Shown piece by piece: positions 26,141-35,028 of a stretch of 64,000 nucleotides of DNA. The stretch is from the NCBI RefSeq assembly GCF_026004075.1, contig NZ_BPIK01000002.1:372001-436000 (forward strand), read 5' to 3'. Made by a program: the position numbers and the translations under genes. The notes below the pieces were generated by a model. It did not search any database and was not told where the DNA came from. It saw nothing but the letters and a program-made list of their open reading frames with translations. The first letter of the stretch is position 1; the number at the start of each line of letters is the position of its first letter. This DNA comes from Meiothermus sp. Its GTDB lineage: Bacteria; Deinococcota; Deinococci; Deinococcales; Thermaceae.

Positions 26141-26235
26141 ATGGTCTTGCGAGAGGAGCGTGATGGAAGTCGTTCAAATCTGTAGAGTCTGGCAGATCGC
26201 CCAGGAAAACACTCCCCCATTTACTGAGGCTTTAT

Positions 26236-27198
26236 ATGAACATCCGTCCCTTCGACTTTTCCGAGGCCGACTACCAGGCCTATGCCACCGTTCGCCAGGC
26301 GGCCCACCCCGAAAGCCCGCTAGACCTAGCCGGGCTGCAACACCTGGATCGTACTCGAGCCCCAAGCGATGTGCTGGCGCGCTTTGTGGTCGAGCAAGCG
26401 GGGGAGGCTGTGGGGGTGCTGGAGTACGCCACCCCCTACTACGACCCCAAGCCGGGGGTGCTCGAGGTGGTCTACTACCTGCACCCCTACCACCAAGTTC
26501 TGGAAGGGCCCTTATGGCAGTTCTTGCAGGGGCACATCGCCCCACACCAGCCCCAAGAGCTACAGGCCACCGTGCGGGAAGACTGGCCCCAGTACCGCTT
26601 TCTAACCGCCCAGGGCTTTGTCGAGGTGGAGCGCCGCTGGGTATCGGTGCTCGACCTGGCCCATTTCGACCCCAGTGCCCTTGCACGCCCCCTACCGCCG
26701 GGTATTACCATCCAGTCCCTCAGCGCCCTGCCCTGGCAGGAGGAGGCTTTTCAGCGCGACCTGTACGCGCTGGAAATCGAGCTGCTGGGCGATGTACCCA
26801 CCGCCGAGCCCATCACTCCCTGGCCTTTTGAGGTCTGGCAGGAGCGCAGCCTCAAAGACCCCAACCTGCTGCCCGAGGGGTTCTTCGTGGCCCTCGAGGG
26901 TGCGCATCTGGTAGGGGTGAGCATGCTCTTCAAGTCCCACCGCCCCCAGACCCTGCAAACCGGCCTCACCGGGGTGCGCAAAAGCCACCGCCGCCAGGGC
27001 CTGGCGCTGGCCCTCAAGCTGCGGGCAGCGGAATTTGCCCGGGCCTACGGAGCCCGGTACATCCGCACCTCCAACCATCAGAGCAACCGCCCCATGCTGG
27101 CCATCAACGAGGCCCTGGGGTTTGTGAAGGAGCCGGCCACGGTGTTGCTGCGTCTCAGTCCCGTACCCCAAAAACCCGGCCAATCAGGTAGTCAATGA
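26236..27198 (+). CDS. Tandem-GNAT acetyltransferase, array member 1
   Basis: A 320-residue protein of two GNAT-like halves. The second half carries the acetyl-CoA motif A 'RKSHRRQGLALALKLRAAEF' and the typical 'SNRPMLAINEALGF' ending; the first half lacks a clear motif A and may be structural. GNAT enzymes transfer acetyl from acetyl-CoA to amines; the substrate is unknown. First of five same-strand paralogues. GAGG lies upstream of the ATG. The 3' end overlaps the opposing small membrane-protein gene by 44 bp. Confidence 0.88.
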   Translation: MNIRPFDFSEADYQAYATVRQAAHPESPLDLAGLQHLDRTRAPSDVLARFVVEQAGEAVGVLEYATPYYDPKPGVLEVVYYLHPYHQVLEGPLWQFLQGHIAPHQPQELQATVREDWPQYRFLTAQGFVEVERRWVSVLDLAHFDPSALARPLPPGITIQSLSALPWQEEAFQRDLYALEIELLGDVPTAEPITPWPFEVWQERSLKDPNLLPEGFFVALEGAHLVGVSMLFKSHRPQTLQTGLTGVRKSHRRQGLALALKLRAAEFARAYGARYIRTSNHQSNRPMLAINEALGFVKEPATVLLRLSPVPQKPGQSGSQ

Positions 27199-27352
27199 GC
27201 AAAAACAGCACCACCAGCATCAGCAGGGCCCCCCACCAGGGGGTGTTGACCCAGATCAGCACGAAGGTGCGCTCGAGCAGTTTGAACAGCAGGAAACCAA
27301 ACACCACCGTGGTTCCGATGGCGGCCAGCTTTTGGCGGATCTTTTGGCTCAC
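27155..27352 (-). CDS. Small two-span membrane protein
   Basis: A 65-residue protein with two predicted helices ('TTVVFGFLLFKLLERTFVLI' and 'ALLMLVVLFLLIDYLIG') and a basic N-terminus. GTG start with TAAGCT 6 nt upstream (leaderless). It lies antisense to the end of acetyltransferase 1 and divergent from acetyltransferase 2 (27 bp apart). No family recognised. Confidence 0.6.
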   Translation of the reverse strand: MSQKIRQKLAAIGTTVVFGFLLFKLLERTFVLIWVNTPWWGALLMLVVLFLLIDYLIGRVFGVRD

Positions 27353-27379
27353 GGCTCCAGCTTAGCATCCGAGGATGAT

Positions 27380-28369
27380 ATGAATAAACTAAACATCAGA
27401 CCCTTTGAAGAGCGCGACTACCCGGCCATCGCCGAGGTGTATATAGCAGCCTGGCCCGACCAGGCCCACAGCGAGGCCAGCCTGCGCGAGCACGACCACC
27501 ACGCGCCCGAGGTCAAGTGGGGCCGTTTTATAGCCGAGCAGGGCGGAGAAGTGGTGGGTGTGGGCGAGTACACCCAGTTTGAGGGCATGTACCACCCGCA
27601 GAAGTTTGGGGTCTGGGTGACGGTGAAGCCAGCTTTCCGTAGCCGGGGGATTGGCAAAGCCCTGTACCAGCAGGTGATGGAGGCCCTAAAGCCCCACGAT
27701 CCCATCTCGATTCTGAGCAGCACCCGCGAAGACCAGCCCCAGGCCATAGCCTGGCTCGAAAAGCTGGGTTTCGTGGAGAAGATGAAGTACTGGGAGTCGC
27801 GCCTTGATGTGCAGAACTTCGACTTCGCTCCCTGGGCCGGCAAAATAGAGGCGGTGGAGGCCGCCGGTTTCCAGCTCAGAAGCCTGAAGGAGCTGGAGGC
27901 CGACCCCCAGCACCGGCAGAAGCTCTACGACCTCTGGCTCGAGGCCCGCTTAGATGTACCCCGTCCGGATGCCCTGAGCGAGGTGCGCTTCGAGGACTAC
28001 TGCAAGTGGGTGTTTGAGAGCAACTACTACCTGCCCGAAGGCCATTTTGTGGCTATAGACAAAACCACCGGCCAGTACGTGGCCCTGAGCACCCTCTGGA
28101 AAACCGACGGCGACTATCTGCAAACCGGCCTCACCGGCACCCGCCGGGCCTACCGCCGTAAGGGCCTGGCCCTGGCCCTCAAGCTCAAAGGCATACAGCT
28201 CGCTCAAACCATGGGCATCCGCGAGATTCGCACCGGCAACGAGTCGAACAATCGGGCCATGCTTGCCATCAACGAGGCCCTGGGCTTTGTGAAGCAGCCC
28301 ATCTGGACGGACTATGTGCTGGCGCTTGGGGAAGAGACCTCGAGCCCCGCCGAACAGGAGTTATCATGA
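27380..28369 (+). CDS. Tandem-GNAT acetyltransferase, array member 2
   Basis: A 329-residue protein with two complete GNAT domains. Motif A appears twice: 'FRSRGIGKALYQQVMEAL' near residue 90 and 'YRRKGLALALKLKGIQLA' near residue 258. The end has 'NNRAMLAINEALGF', almost the same as member 1. Start at 27380, with GAGG just upstream. It overlaps member 3 by 4 bp (ATGA), so the two are co-translated. Confidence 0.9.
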   Translation: MNKLNIRPFEERDYPAIAEVYIAAWPDQAHSEASLREHDHHAPEVKWGRFIAEQGGEVVGVGEYTQFEGMYHPQKFGVWVTVKPAFRSRGIGKALYQQVMEALKPHDPISILSSTREDQPQAIAWLEKLGFVEKMKYWESRLDVQNFDFAPWAGKIEAVEAAGFQLRSLKELEADPQHRQKLYDLWLEARLDVPRPDALSEVRFEDYCKWVFESNYYLPEGHFVAIDKTTGQYVALSTLWKTDGDYLQTGLTGTRRAYRRKGLALALKLKGIQLAQTMGIREIRTGNESNNRAMLAINEALGFVKQPIWTDYVLALGEETSSPAEQELS

Positions 28370-29331
28370 GCTTTTCGATTCGACCCTTCACGCCCGCCGA
28401 CTACCCCGAGCTGGCCCAGATTCGCAACGCCAACTGGCCCGACAACCCAGTGCTGCCCGAGACCCTCGAGGCCAATGACAAGCGCCTGAAGCCGGGGCTG
28501 GTGATGCAGCGTTTGATTGCTGAGCGCGATGGAGTGATGCTGGGTAACGCACTCTTTTTTCACATGGAGTGGATGTACCATCCGCAGAAGTTTTACGTGG
28601 GCCTTACCGTTGACCCTGCACATCAAAGAAAGGGTATCGGCACGGCTTTGTACCAAAAAATGATGGAGGAGTTGCAGCCCTACGACCCCATCAAACTGGT
28701 AGCTTCGACCAGAGCTGACAAACCCGCAGCCCTTAGATTCGCCGAGAAACGTGGTTTTATCGAGGAGTTCAGGGCCTGGGAGTCGAAGCTCGAGCTGGCC
28801 AAGTTCGACCCCGCGCAGTGGGCCAAGGACGTTGAAAAAGTGCTGGCTCAGGGCTACCAAATCAAGACCCTGGCTGAACTCGAGGATGATCCCGACTACG
28901 AGCGCAAAATGTATGAGCTAGATCACGCGGGCAGTTTTGATGTGCCGCTGCCACCCGGCGAGAGCTTCACCTTTCCTGACATGGAACGCTACTGGGAGAA
29001 CGTCCGTTCCAACCCAGACTTCCGCCCTGAGCTGTGGTTCCTGGCGGTGAAGGACGGCGAGTACGCAGGCGTCTCGATGCTCTTCCACCGCCCCGCCGAC
29101 AATGACCTGAATACCGGCTTCACCACAGTAAAGCGGGCGCACCGGCACAAGGGCGTCGCGCTGGCGCTCAAGGTCGCAGCACTGACCCACGCCAAAAATC
29201 TGGGTAAAACCGCAGTCCGCACCGAGAACGCCCAGACCAACCGCTCGATGCTCGGTATTAACGAAGCCCTAGGCTTCGAGAAAATGCCCGCGTGGATTGA
29301 TTTGGTAAAGGTTCTGCGCAAGGAAAACTAG
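28366..29331 (+). CDS. Tandem-GNAT acetyltransferase, array member 3
   Basis: A 321-residue protein with two GNAT domains and motif A at 'HQRKGIGTALYQKMMEEL' and 'HRHKGVALALKVAALTH'. The end, 'TNRSMLGINEALGFEKMP', is homologous to members 1 and 2. Close similarity of the first ~150 residues to member 2 points to a tandem duplication. Followed by ~200 bp without a gene that holds two palindromes. Confidence 0.9.
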   Translation: MSFSIRPFTPADYPELAQIRNANWPDNPVLPETLEANDKRLKPGLVMQRLIAERDGVMLGNALFFHMEWMYHPQKFYVGLTVDPAHQRKGIGTALYQKMMEELQPYDPIKLVASTRADKPAALRFAEKRGFIEEFRAWESKLELAKFDPAQWAKDVEKVLAQGYQIKTLAELEDDPDYERKMYELDHAGSFDVPLPPGESFTFPDMERYWENVRSNPDFRPELWFLAVKDGEYAGVSMLFHRPADNDLNTGFTTVKRAHRHKGVALALKVAALTHAKNLGKTAVRTENAQTNRSMLGINEALGFEKMPAWIDLVKVLRKEN

Positions 29332-29372
29332 TGTGCTACCGATTCTGCTTATAACTGACCGAAAAGCAACGG

Positions 29373-29489
29373 AAAAGACCCTCGGTCGCCCCTCAGGCCA
29401 AGTCGCTTGCGCGATTCCGGCGAAGCCGGAACCTATTCGGCGCGGCAAGTGAGTGGCGCTTTATGCGCCACTCAAGCGCAGATTTAGTA
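29373..29489. repeat. Dispersed palindromic repeat, copy 2 (intergenic, two hairpins)
   Basis: Contains TTCCGGC-GAA-GCCGGAA (29415-29431) and GAGTGGCGC-TTTAT-GCGCCACTC (29451-29473). The block 29439-29489 matches the complement of 9557-9607 inside trmK, and both copies have a GACCCTCG sequence upstream on the equivalent strand. This looks like a REP-type family. Nothing else was seen between 29332 and 29530. Confidence 0.75.
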
Positions 29490-29530
29490 TGAGTTCCAAA
29501 CCTTGTACAAAGCATTCACGGGGCTATTGA

Positions 29531-30418
29531 ATGACCTTCGACTCGAGACCTTACAGGCCTGCCGACTTAGAGCCGCTGACCGCCTTCGTGATCGAGTGCT
29601 GGCGCCGCACCCCCACACCCAGCGAGCTTATGTGCCCCGGCGACTTTGTCTGGGGCGTGCTTCAAAATGCCAGCTACAAACCCGAGGAGGGGATTCGCAT
29701 TTGGGAACAGGGCGGCGCGGTGGTGGGCTTCGTGCTCCAGAAACGAGCCAAGTTCGACCTCTACATGGCCCCGTGGCTCTCGCCGGAGGAACGGTCAGAG
29801 TTGCTTCGAGCGATGGTCACCCACGCCGAGACACACGCCCTTCGTCTCGACCCCACGGCTAGGGTCAGCACCAGCGCGGCCCGCAGCAACCTCGAGACCA
29901 TCCAGACCCTACAAGCCCTCGGGTACGCCCAGAGCCCCTTCATGATGTACTTCCTCGAGCGCCCGCTGGACAAGGACATCCCCCCACCCAGGCTGCCCGA
30001 GGGCTTCGTGGTGCGCCACCTCGAGCCACATGAAATGGGGGAGCGGGTGGACATCCACCTCGAGGTCTGGCACCCTTCGCGGTTTTCCATGCAGAGTTAC
30101 CTCAACATCCGCTCCGCCCCCCTCTACCGCCCCGACTTGGATCTGGTGACGGTCGGCCCCGAAGGCCGATTCGCCTCGTACTGCATCATCTGGTACGACC
30201 CGGTTAATAGGATCGGAGAGTTCGAGCCGGTGGGCACCCGCCCGACCTTCGAGGGCAGGGGCTTGGGGCGGGCGGTGCTGACCGAAGGTTTCCGCCGCCT
30301 GAAGGCGCTGGGGGCAAAGACCGCTTGCGTCGCCTGCGAGCCAGATACTTTAGAGTTCTACCAGTCCGCCGGATTCACCGAGGTCAACCAATGGCTAGAC
30401 TTCAGCAAGACGCTTTGA
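29531..30418 (+). CDS. Tandem-GNAT acetyltransferase, array member 4
   Basis: A 295-residue two-half GNAT protein. The C-terminal half keeps motif A ('FEGRGLGRAVLTEGFRRL') and an ending 'LEFYQSAGFTEVNQW'. The N-terminal half ends near 'YAQSPFMMYFLERPL' with a weaker motif. More divergent from members 1-3. No strong ribosome-binding site near the ATG at 29531. Confidence 0.88.
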   Translation: MTFDSRPYRPADLEPLTAFVIECWRRTPTPSELMCPGDFVWGVLQNASYKPEEGIRIWEQGGAVVGFVLQKRAKFDLYMAPWLSPEERSELLRAMVTHAETHALRLDPTARVSTSAARSNLETIQTLQALGYAQSPFMMYFLERPLDKDIPPPRLPEGFVVRHLEPHEMGERVDIHLEVWHPSRFSMQSYLNIRSAPLYRPDLDLVTVGPEGRFASYCIIWYDPVNRIGEFEPVGTRPTFEGRGLGRAVLTEGFRRLKALGAKTACVACEPDTLEFYQSAGFTEVNQWLDFSKTL

Positions 30419-30464
30419 TCCGCCCCTTCACGATGCAAGCGCGCCCCCTGCTTCGCTCCGCTAC

Positions 30465-30557
30465 GCCAACTACGCCCCGCTGTTGATCATCAACAAGAAG
30501 CTGGGGTTTGCAATGGGTACTACCCAAATCTCTTTTCGAAAACTGCTGAGGAGAACG
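30465..30557 (+). pseudogene. C-terminal GNAT remnant between array members 4 and 5
   Basis: 'NYAPLLIINKKLGFA' resembles the conserved GNAT ending 'NRAMLAINEALGF' of members 1-3. No full domain precedes it. It reads in the same frame as member 5, which starts at its own ATG four codons later. This suggests that another copy was lost by recombination. Confidence 0.5.
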
Positions 30558-30560
30558 GCT

Positions 30561-31361
30561 ATGAAGCTAAAATCACTGGGCCTCCGCACCGAGCTGATGC
30601 TGCGTAGCTTCGAGAGCCATATCGAAGTCAAGCCCAGCTACATCGTGGTGCGCACTCCGCAAAACCCCACCTACCGCTGGGGCAACTACCTGATTTTCCA
30701 AGCGCCGCCCGAACCCGGCGATTTGCAACGCTGGAAGCAGATTTTTCACGATGAGTTGGGCTCGCTGAACCACTTTGTGTTTACCTGGGATTTTGTGAAC
30801 GGTGAGCAAGGGGCAGCGCAGGAATTCCTCGAGGCGGGTTTCTGGTTGGAACAAACCGTGGTACTAACAACGCAGAAGGTTCATCCCCCCCGCACCCTAA
30901 ACACCCATTGCCAGTGCCGCGCCTTCCATTCGGACACCGACTGGGCGCAGTGGCTGGAAATGGCGCTGATCCAAAACGCCGCCCTGCCTGCCGAAGAACG
31001 TGAGGGCGAAGGGTATGAAATCTTTCTGAAGCACAAAGCTGCCGAGTACCGACGCATGATTGCCGCAGGTTGGGGAAACTGGTTCGGGGCGTTTGTGGGT
31101 GGGAAACTGGCAGCTTCGATGGGGTTATTTGCCAAAGACGGGCTGGGGCGTTTTCAGAGCGTGGACACCCATCCCGACTTTCGCCGCCAGGGGCTGGCTG
31201 GAACCCTGCTATACCACGTTGCCCAATACGGCTTTGGTGAGCTGGGTGCAAAGGACTTGGTGATCCTGGCCGACCTGCACTACTTCGCCAAAGACCTCTA
31301 CACCTCGGTGGGGTTCCGACCCACCGAACATCTGGTCGCCCTCGAGTGGGCCTTGGCATAA
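30561..31361 (+). CDS. GNAT acetyltransferase, array member 5
   Basis: A 266-residue protein. The C-terminal half has a GNAT motif A 'HPDFRRQGLAGTLLYHVAQ' and a terminal 'DLYTSVGFRPTEHLV'. The N-terminal half is GNAT-like but degenerate ('FVFTWDFVNGEQ'). Start at 30561 because GAGGAG lies ~8 nt upstream; a TTG at 30483 in the same frame would include the GNAT remnant. Its end converges on the ChrA pair with a 10-bp gap. Confidence 0.85.
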   Translation: MKLKSLGLRTELMLRSFESHIEVKPSYIVVRTPQNPTYRWGNYLIFQAPPEPGDLQRWKQIFHDELGSLNHFVFTWDFVNGEQGAAQEFLEAGFWLEQTVVLTTQKVHPPRTLNTHCQCRAFHSDTDWAQWLEMALIQNAALPAEEREGEGYEIFLKHKAAEYRRMIAAGWGNWFGAFVGGKLAASMGLFAKDGLGRFQSVDTHPDFRRQGLAGTLLYHVAQYGFGELGAKDLVILADLHYFAKDLYTSVGFRPTEHLVALEWALA

Positions 31362-31371
31362 CACCAGCGCC

Positions 31372-31896
31372 TTACAAAAGCCCCGTCAGCAGCCCCAACA
31401 GCCCCCCTCCAGCAATTACGATTACCACACTCACACCGCGGTAAATCAGGTAACAGGCCAGGAGCACCCCCAGGCCCCAGAAGAGCGAGTCCACGCTGAG
31501 CTGAACCAGCACCAGAACCATGCTGGCGCTCAGGCCCATGCTGATGGGCACCAGCGCCTTGCGCAGGGCCCGGCTCCACTGGGCTCTGGACATCCAGGCC
31601 CAGCCCCACACCAGCCACATGGCCCCCACCGCGCCGGGCAAAAACATGCCCAGGGCCGCGGCCAGGGCCCCGCCCAGCCCCGCCGCGCTCAGGCCGTAGA
31701 ACAGCACCGCCAGCATATTGGGCCCCGGTACAAACTGCCCCAGAGCAAAACCATCGGCAAACTCCTGCCGGGTTACCCAGCCGTTGCCGATGATGACGCG
31801 GGCCATCTCGGGCAGGTTGGCCATGCCTCCGCCAAAACTAAGCACCCCAAAGCGCAGGAAGGCCAGGAAGACCTCGAGGGTTTCACCCACGGCCAT
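31372..31896 (-). CDS. ChrA-type chromate transporter, second half
   Basis: A 174-residue membrane protein of the chromate ion transporter family, short-chain type. 'FLRFGVLSFGGGMANLPEM' and 'FADGFALGQFVPGPNMLAVL' are the conserved family motifs, followed by three to four spans. Short ChrA proteins work in pairs; the partner starts upstream and overlaps by 14 bp. The physiological anion may be sulfate or chromate. Confidence 0.88.
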   Translation of the reverse strand: MAVGETLEVFLAFLRFGVLSFGGGMANLPEMARVIIGNGWVTRQEFADGFALGQFVPGPNMLAVLFYGLSAAGLGGALAAALGMFLPGAVGAMWLVWGWAWMSRAQWSRALRKALVPISMGLSASMVLVLVQLSVDSLFWGLGVLLACYLIYRGVSVVIVIAGGGLLGLLTGLL

Positions 31897-32485
31897 CGGC
31901 CCCCATCTCGTGGCTTGGCCGACTTTGGGCGGGCTCCGAAGGCTTTTGCGCGGCTTCTTGCCAGTACAACCCCATTCCCACCGGAACCGTGAGCAGCAGC
32001 ACCAGCAGCAATTGCCAGTGCAGCAGGCCATAGGTCACAAATACCACCAGCGCCAGCCCCACGGCCTTGAGGGAGTCTAGGGCGATGGGGGCCTGGCGCA
32101 GCATGGTGGCCAGAATGAGGCCGATGGCCGCCGCCGCCACCCCGTTGAGGGCGCTCTCGGCCAGTGAGCCGGGCACCGCTCCAAAGCGAAAATAGGCAAA
32201 GCTCAAAAGCAGCATCAGCAGAGCCCCAGGGGTCAGTACTCCCAACAGGGCTAGCATTCCACCCACCACCCCACCCAGCCGCGTCCCGATGTGGGCGGCG
32301 GTGTTGGCGAACACCGGCCCCGGCAGGATGCGGCACAGCGCGGTGGTCTCCAAAAACTCCCGCTCGTCCATCCAGCGGTGCTTCAGCACAATGCTCTGAT
32401 AAATCTGGGCCTGTCCACCCCCGCCAAAAGCCACCAAACCCACCTGCACAAAAGCCAGAAAAAGTCGGCTGCGCGGCACCTTCAC
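31883..32485 (-). CDS. ChrA-type chromate transporter, first half
   Basis: A 200-residue short-chain ChrA homologue: 'FVQVGLVAFGGGGQAQIYQS' and 'ALCRILPGPVFANTAAHIG', then hydrophobic spans and a polar Pro/Ser-rich tail. GTG start at 32485 with TATCAT 7 nt upstream. It forms an operon with the second half. Divergent from the phosphatase gene with only 25 bp between starts. Confidence 0.88.
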   Translation of the reverse strand: MKVPRSRLFLAFVQVGLVAFGGGGQAQIYQSIVLKHRWMDEREFLETTALCRILPGPVFANTAAHIGTRLGGVVGGMLALLGVLTPGALLMLLLSFAYFRFGAVPGSLAESALNGVAAAAIGLILATMLRQAPIALDSLKAVGLALVVFVTYGLLHWQLLLVLLLTVPVGMGLYWQEAAQKPSEPAQSRPSHEMGADGRG

Positions 32486-32510
32486 CCTTTGGATGATACA
32501 CTGTCGGGCG
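32486..32510. promoter_or_regulatory. Overlapping divergent leaderless promoters in 25 bp
   Basis: The minus-strand -10 (TATCAT, complement of 32493-32498) and the plus-strand -10 (TACACT, 32497-32502) overlap by 2 bp. They are 7 and 8 nt from GTG starts at 32485 and 32511. RNA polymerase cannot occupy both at once. Confidence 0.6.
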
Positions 32511-33296
32511 GTGCATTACGTCGTCGGCGACATCCACGGCTGCCTTCAACCCCTCGTCCGGCTCCTGCAGCGCGAGGGCTTTTTGGGTGAGGGGCTCGAG
32601 TGGACCGGGGGCCAATCCCAGCTCTGGTTCCTGGGCGACTACACCGACCGCGGCCCCGATGGGGTGGGGGTGATCGAGCTTTTGATGCGCCTGGAGCTCG
32701 AGGCTTCCGCCGCTGGGGGCGCTGTGCATGCCCTCCTGGGCAACCACGACCTCATGCTGCTGGCCGCACATCACTTTACCGATACCGAGATTCCCAGCTT
32801 CAAGCGCCAGGGCCAAAGCGTGACTTTTCACCAAATCTGGAAACAGGTCGGCGGCCAGGCCCGGGATCTCGAGCGCCTGAACGAGGCCCACATCGAGTGG
32901 CTCTCCAACCGCCCCGCCCTGGCCCGGGTCGAGAATACGCTGCTGATGCACGCCGACAGTTTGTTTTATCTGGAATGGGGCGACAGCCTGGAGCAGATTA
33001 ACCGCAGCCTGCGCGACATCCTGCACTCGGACAGGGTTGAAACATGGGATCACCTGGCCGAGCAGTTCGCCAGCCGGTTTGCTTTCCTCGAGGGGGGCAC
33101 CGCCCTGACCGAGGAATTTCTGGGGCAACTGGGCGGCCACCGGCTGGTACACGGCCACACCCCTATCTACAGCCTGATTGGCTACCCGCCCCAGAGGGTG
33201 TTCTACCCGCTGGAGTACAACGATGGCCTGTGCTTCAACGTGGATCACGCCCTGTGGCGCGGTGGGCCGGGGTTTACATTCCACCTGGGCCCCTAG
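32511..33296 (+). CDS. PPP-family serine/threonine protein phosphatase
   Basis: A 261-residue calcineurin-like metallophosphatase of the bacterial PPP type. Signature motifs: 'VVGDIHGCLQPL' (GDxHG), 'FLGDYTDRGPDGVGV' (GDxxDRG) and 'LLGNHDLML' (GNHD), with further ligands in 'NTLLMHADS' and 'VHGHTPIYS'. It dephosphorylates Ser/Thr (or dinucleotide) substrates. GTG start chosen because it follows TACACT by 8 nt; an ATG at 32493 overlaps that box. No kinase partner nearby. Confidence 0.9.
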   Translation: MHYVVGDIHGCLQPLVRLLQREGFLGEGLEWTGGQSQLWFLGDYTDRGPDGVGVIELLMRLELEASAAGGAVHALLGNHDLMLLAAHHFTDTEIPSFKRQGQSVTFHQIWKQVGGQARDLERLNEAHIEWLSNRPALARVENTLLMHADSLFYLEWGDSLEQINRSLRDILHSDRVETWDHLAEQFASRFAFLEGGTALTEEFLGQLGGHRLVHGHTPIYSLIGYPPQRVFYPLEYNDGLCFNVDHALWRGGPGFTFHLGP

Positions 33297-33315
33297 GCCC
33301 ATAATGGCAGAGGGT

Positions 33316-34410
33316 ATGCTACCTTATCTGCAACTCTCCGGCCCGCCCTACGAGCAAGGCCATCAGCAAGGAACCGCCTGGGCCGGGCAAATCGCCCACA
33401 ACCTCGAGCTCTACTTTCGCCGCTTCGAGGTGGAGTGCAGGCTCTCCCCCAGCGAGGCCCGTGAACGGGGGGCTCGCTACTTCCAGGCCATCCGGGCACA
33501 AAGCCCAGCCTACGCACAGGGCATCGAGGGCATCGCCGCGGGGTCGGGGCAACCCCTGGTAGATATCGCCACCCTCAACGTGCGCTACGAGATCGTCTAC
33601 TACCAGTTCGCCCAGGACACCCCCCCGGTCTACCTGCCCCACGAGGCCCCCAACGGCTGCACCGCCTTTGCCCTGATGCCCGCCCACAGCGCCGACGGCC
33701 ACCTGTGGCTGGGCCAGAACTGGGACTGGATGGAAGGGGTACAGGGGGCCCTGCAGCACGTCACCGAGCCCGACGGAACCCGCATCCTGGCCTTTACCGA
33801 GGCCGGAATTTTCGGCGGCAAGATCGGGCTCAACTCCCACGGTCTGGGCCTGTGCATCAACGGGCTGGTCTCGGTAGGCGACAACTGGGCCGGGCTGGGC
33901 AAGCCCTTCCACCTGCGCACCTACGAGGTGTTGCGGCAGAAAAACCTCGAGGCTGCCCAGGCCGTGGTGCTGGAAGAACCCCGCACCGCCTCGGGCAATT
34001 TCCTGCTGGGGCAGGGGGCCCAGGCTGTGGATATCGAGGTCTCCCCCCAGGGCGTCTGCCGCTGGCAGGACGAGCGCCAGCTGGTGCACGCCAACCACTA
34101 CCTGGCCCCCGAGCGCTACGGCATCGAGGTGCCGCCCATCGAGTGGCTCGACCGCTCGCACCACCGGGCCGAGCGCCTGGCCCTGCGGCTGGGCGAGGTG
34201 GAAAAACCCGGCCTGGAAGACTTCAAAGCGGCCCTGTCCGACCGGGATGGCGCTCCTTATGCGGTCTGCCGCACCGCCAGCCCGGAGGAATACGCGCTGG
34301 GCGAGCCCTACCGCACCATCGTTTCGGTGATTATGAACCTGGGAACAAAGGAGCTCTGGATCTCCGACGGGCCCCCGCACGAGAACCCCTATGTGCGCTA
34401 CCAGGTTTGA
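33316..34410 (+). CDS. C45-family Ntn hydrolase (acyltransferase/penicillin-acylase-like)
   Basis: A 364-residue protein of the C45 family (acyl-CoA:6-aminopenicillanate acyltransferase-like). The N-terminal 'LSGPPYEQGHQQG' motif is typical. The autoprocessing nucleophile Cys lies in 'APNGCTAFALMP', followed by 'GQNWDWMEG'. These enzymes self-cleave before the Cys and hydrolyse or transfer amide acyl groups. Start at 33316 (CATAAT 10 nt upstream); the ATG at 33304 overlaps that box. The substrate is unknown. Confidence 0.85.
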   Translation: MLPYLQLSGPPYEQGHQQGTAWAGQIAHNLELYFRRFEVECRLSPSEARERGARYFQAIRAQSPAYAQGIEGIAAGSGQPLVDIATLNVRYEIVYYQFAQDTPPVYLPHEAPNGCTAFALMPAHSADGHLWLGQNWDWMEGVQGALQHVTEPDGTRILAFTEAGIFGGKIGLNSHGLGLCINGLVSVGDNWAGLGKPFHLRTYEVLRQKNLEAAQAVVLEEPRTASGNFLLGQGAQAVDIEVSPQGVCRWQDERQLVHANHYLAPERYGIEVPPIEWLDRSHHRAERLALRLGEVEKPGLEDFKAALSDRDGAPYAVCRTASPEEYALGEPYRTIVSVIMNLGTKELWISDGPPHENPYVRYQV

Positions 34411-34536
34411 GTATACCTGGATAGGAGACCTACCCCATTACGATGCCCACAAATACGCTGCACAGTGAGCAGAGATTTACCCATGTACGCTTACAAGGCA
34501 TCCGTGGGAACCGCCACTGGTAGCTAGAATAGTCCT

Positions 34537-35028
34537 ATGGCCCGCATCCAGGTGGCCCAGGGCGACATCACCGAGTTTGCCGGCGACGCCATCGTCAACG
34601 CAGCCAACAACCACCTCATTCTGGGAAGTGGGGTGGCCGGGGCCATCCGGCGCAGGGGCGGCCTCAGCATTCAGGAGGAATGCGACCGCCACGGGCCCAT
34701 CCGGGTGGGCGAGGCGGCCCTCACCGGGGCCGGCCAGCTACCCGTGCGCAAGGTAATTCACGCGGCGGTGCTAGGCGACCAGCCCGCAACCCTGGACACC
34801 GTCCGCAGCGCTACCCAGGCCGCCCTGCGGCTGGCCCTGGAGCACCGGCTCTACAGGCTGGCCTTTCCCCTGCTGGGCACCGGGGTGGGCGGGCTGGACG
34901 TGCCCCAGGTGGCAGAAGTCATGCTGGAGGAGCTCGAGGCCGCCCCCGACCCGCTGGAGATCACCCTGTACGGCTACAGCCCGGCCGACGCCGAGGCCAT
35001 CCGGCAGGCCCTGGCCCGGCGCCACTAA
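34537..35028 (+). CDS. Macro-domain protein (ADP-ribose binding/hydrolase)
   Basis: A 163-residue stand-alone macro domain. '[19 protein letters not shown]' with '[13 protein letters not shown]' forms the ADP-ribose site; '[11 protein letters not shown]' is the second loop. Such proteins remove ADP-ribose or O-acetyl groups. TAGAAT lies 6 nt before the ATG (leaderless). Converges on the MFS gene with a shared CTAA double stop. Confidence 0.93.
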   Translation: MARIQVAQGDITEFAGDAIVNAANNHLILGSGVAGAIRRRGGLSIQEECDRHGPIRVGEAALTGAGQLPVRKVIHAAVLGDQPATLDTVRSATQAALRLALEHRLYRLAFPLLGTGVGGLDVPQVAEVMLEELEAAPDPLEITLYGYSPADAEAIRQALARRH

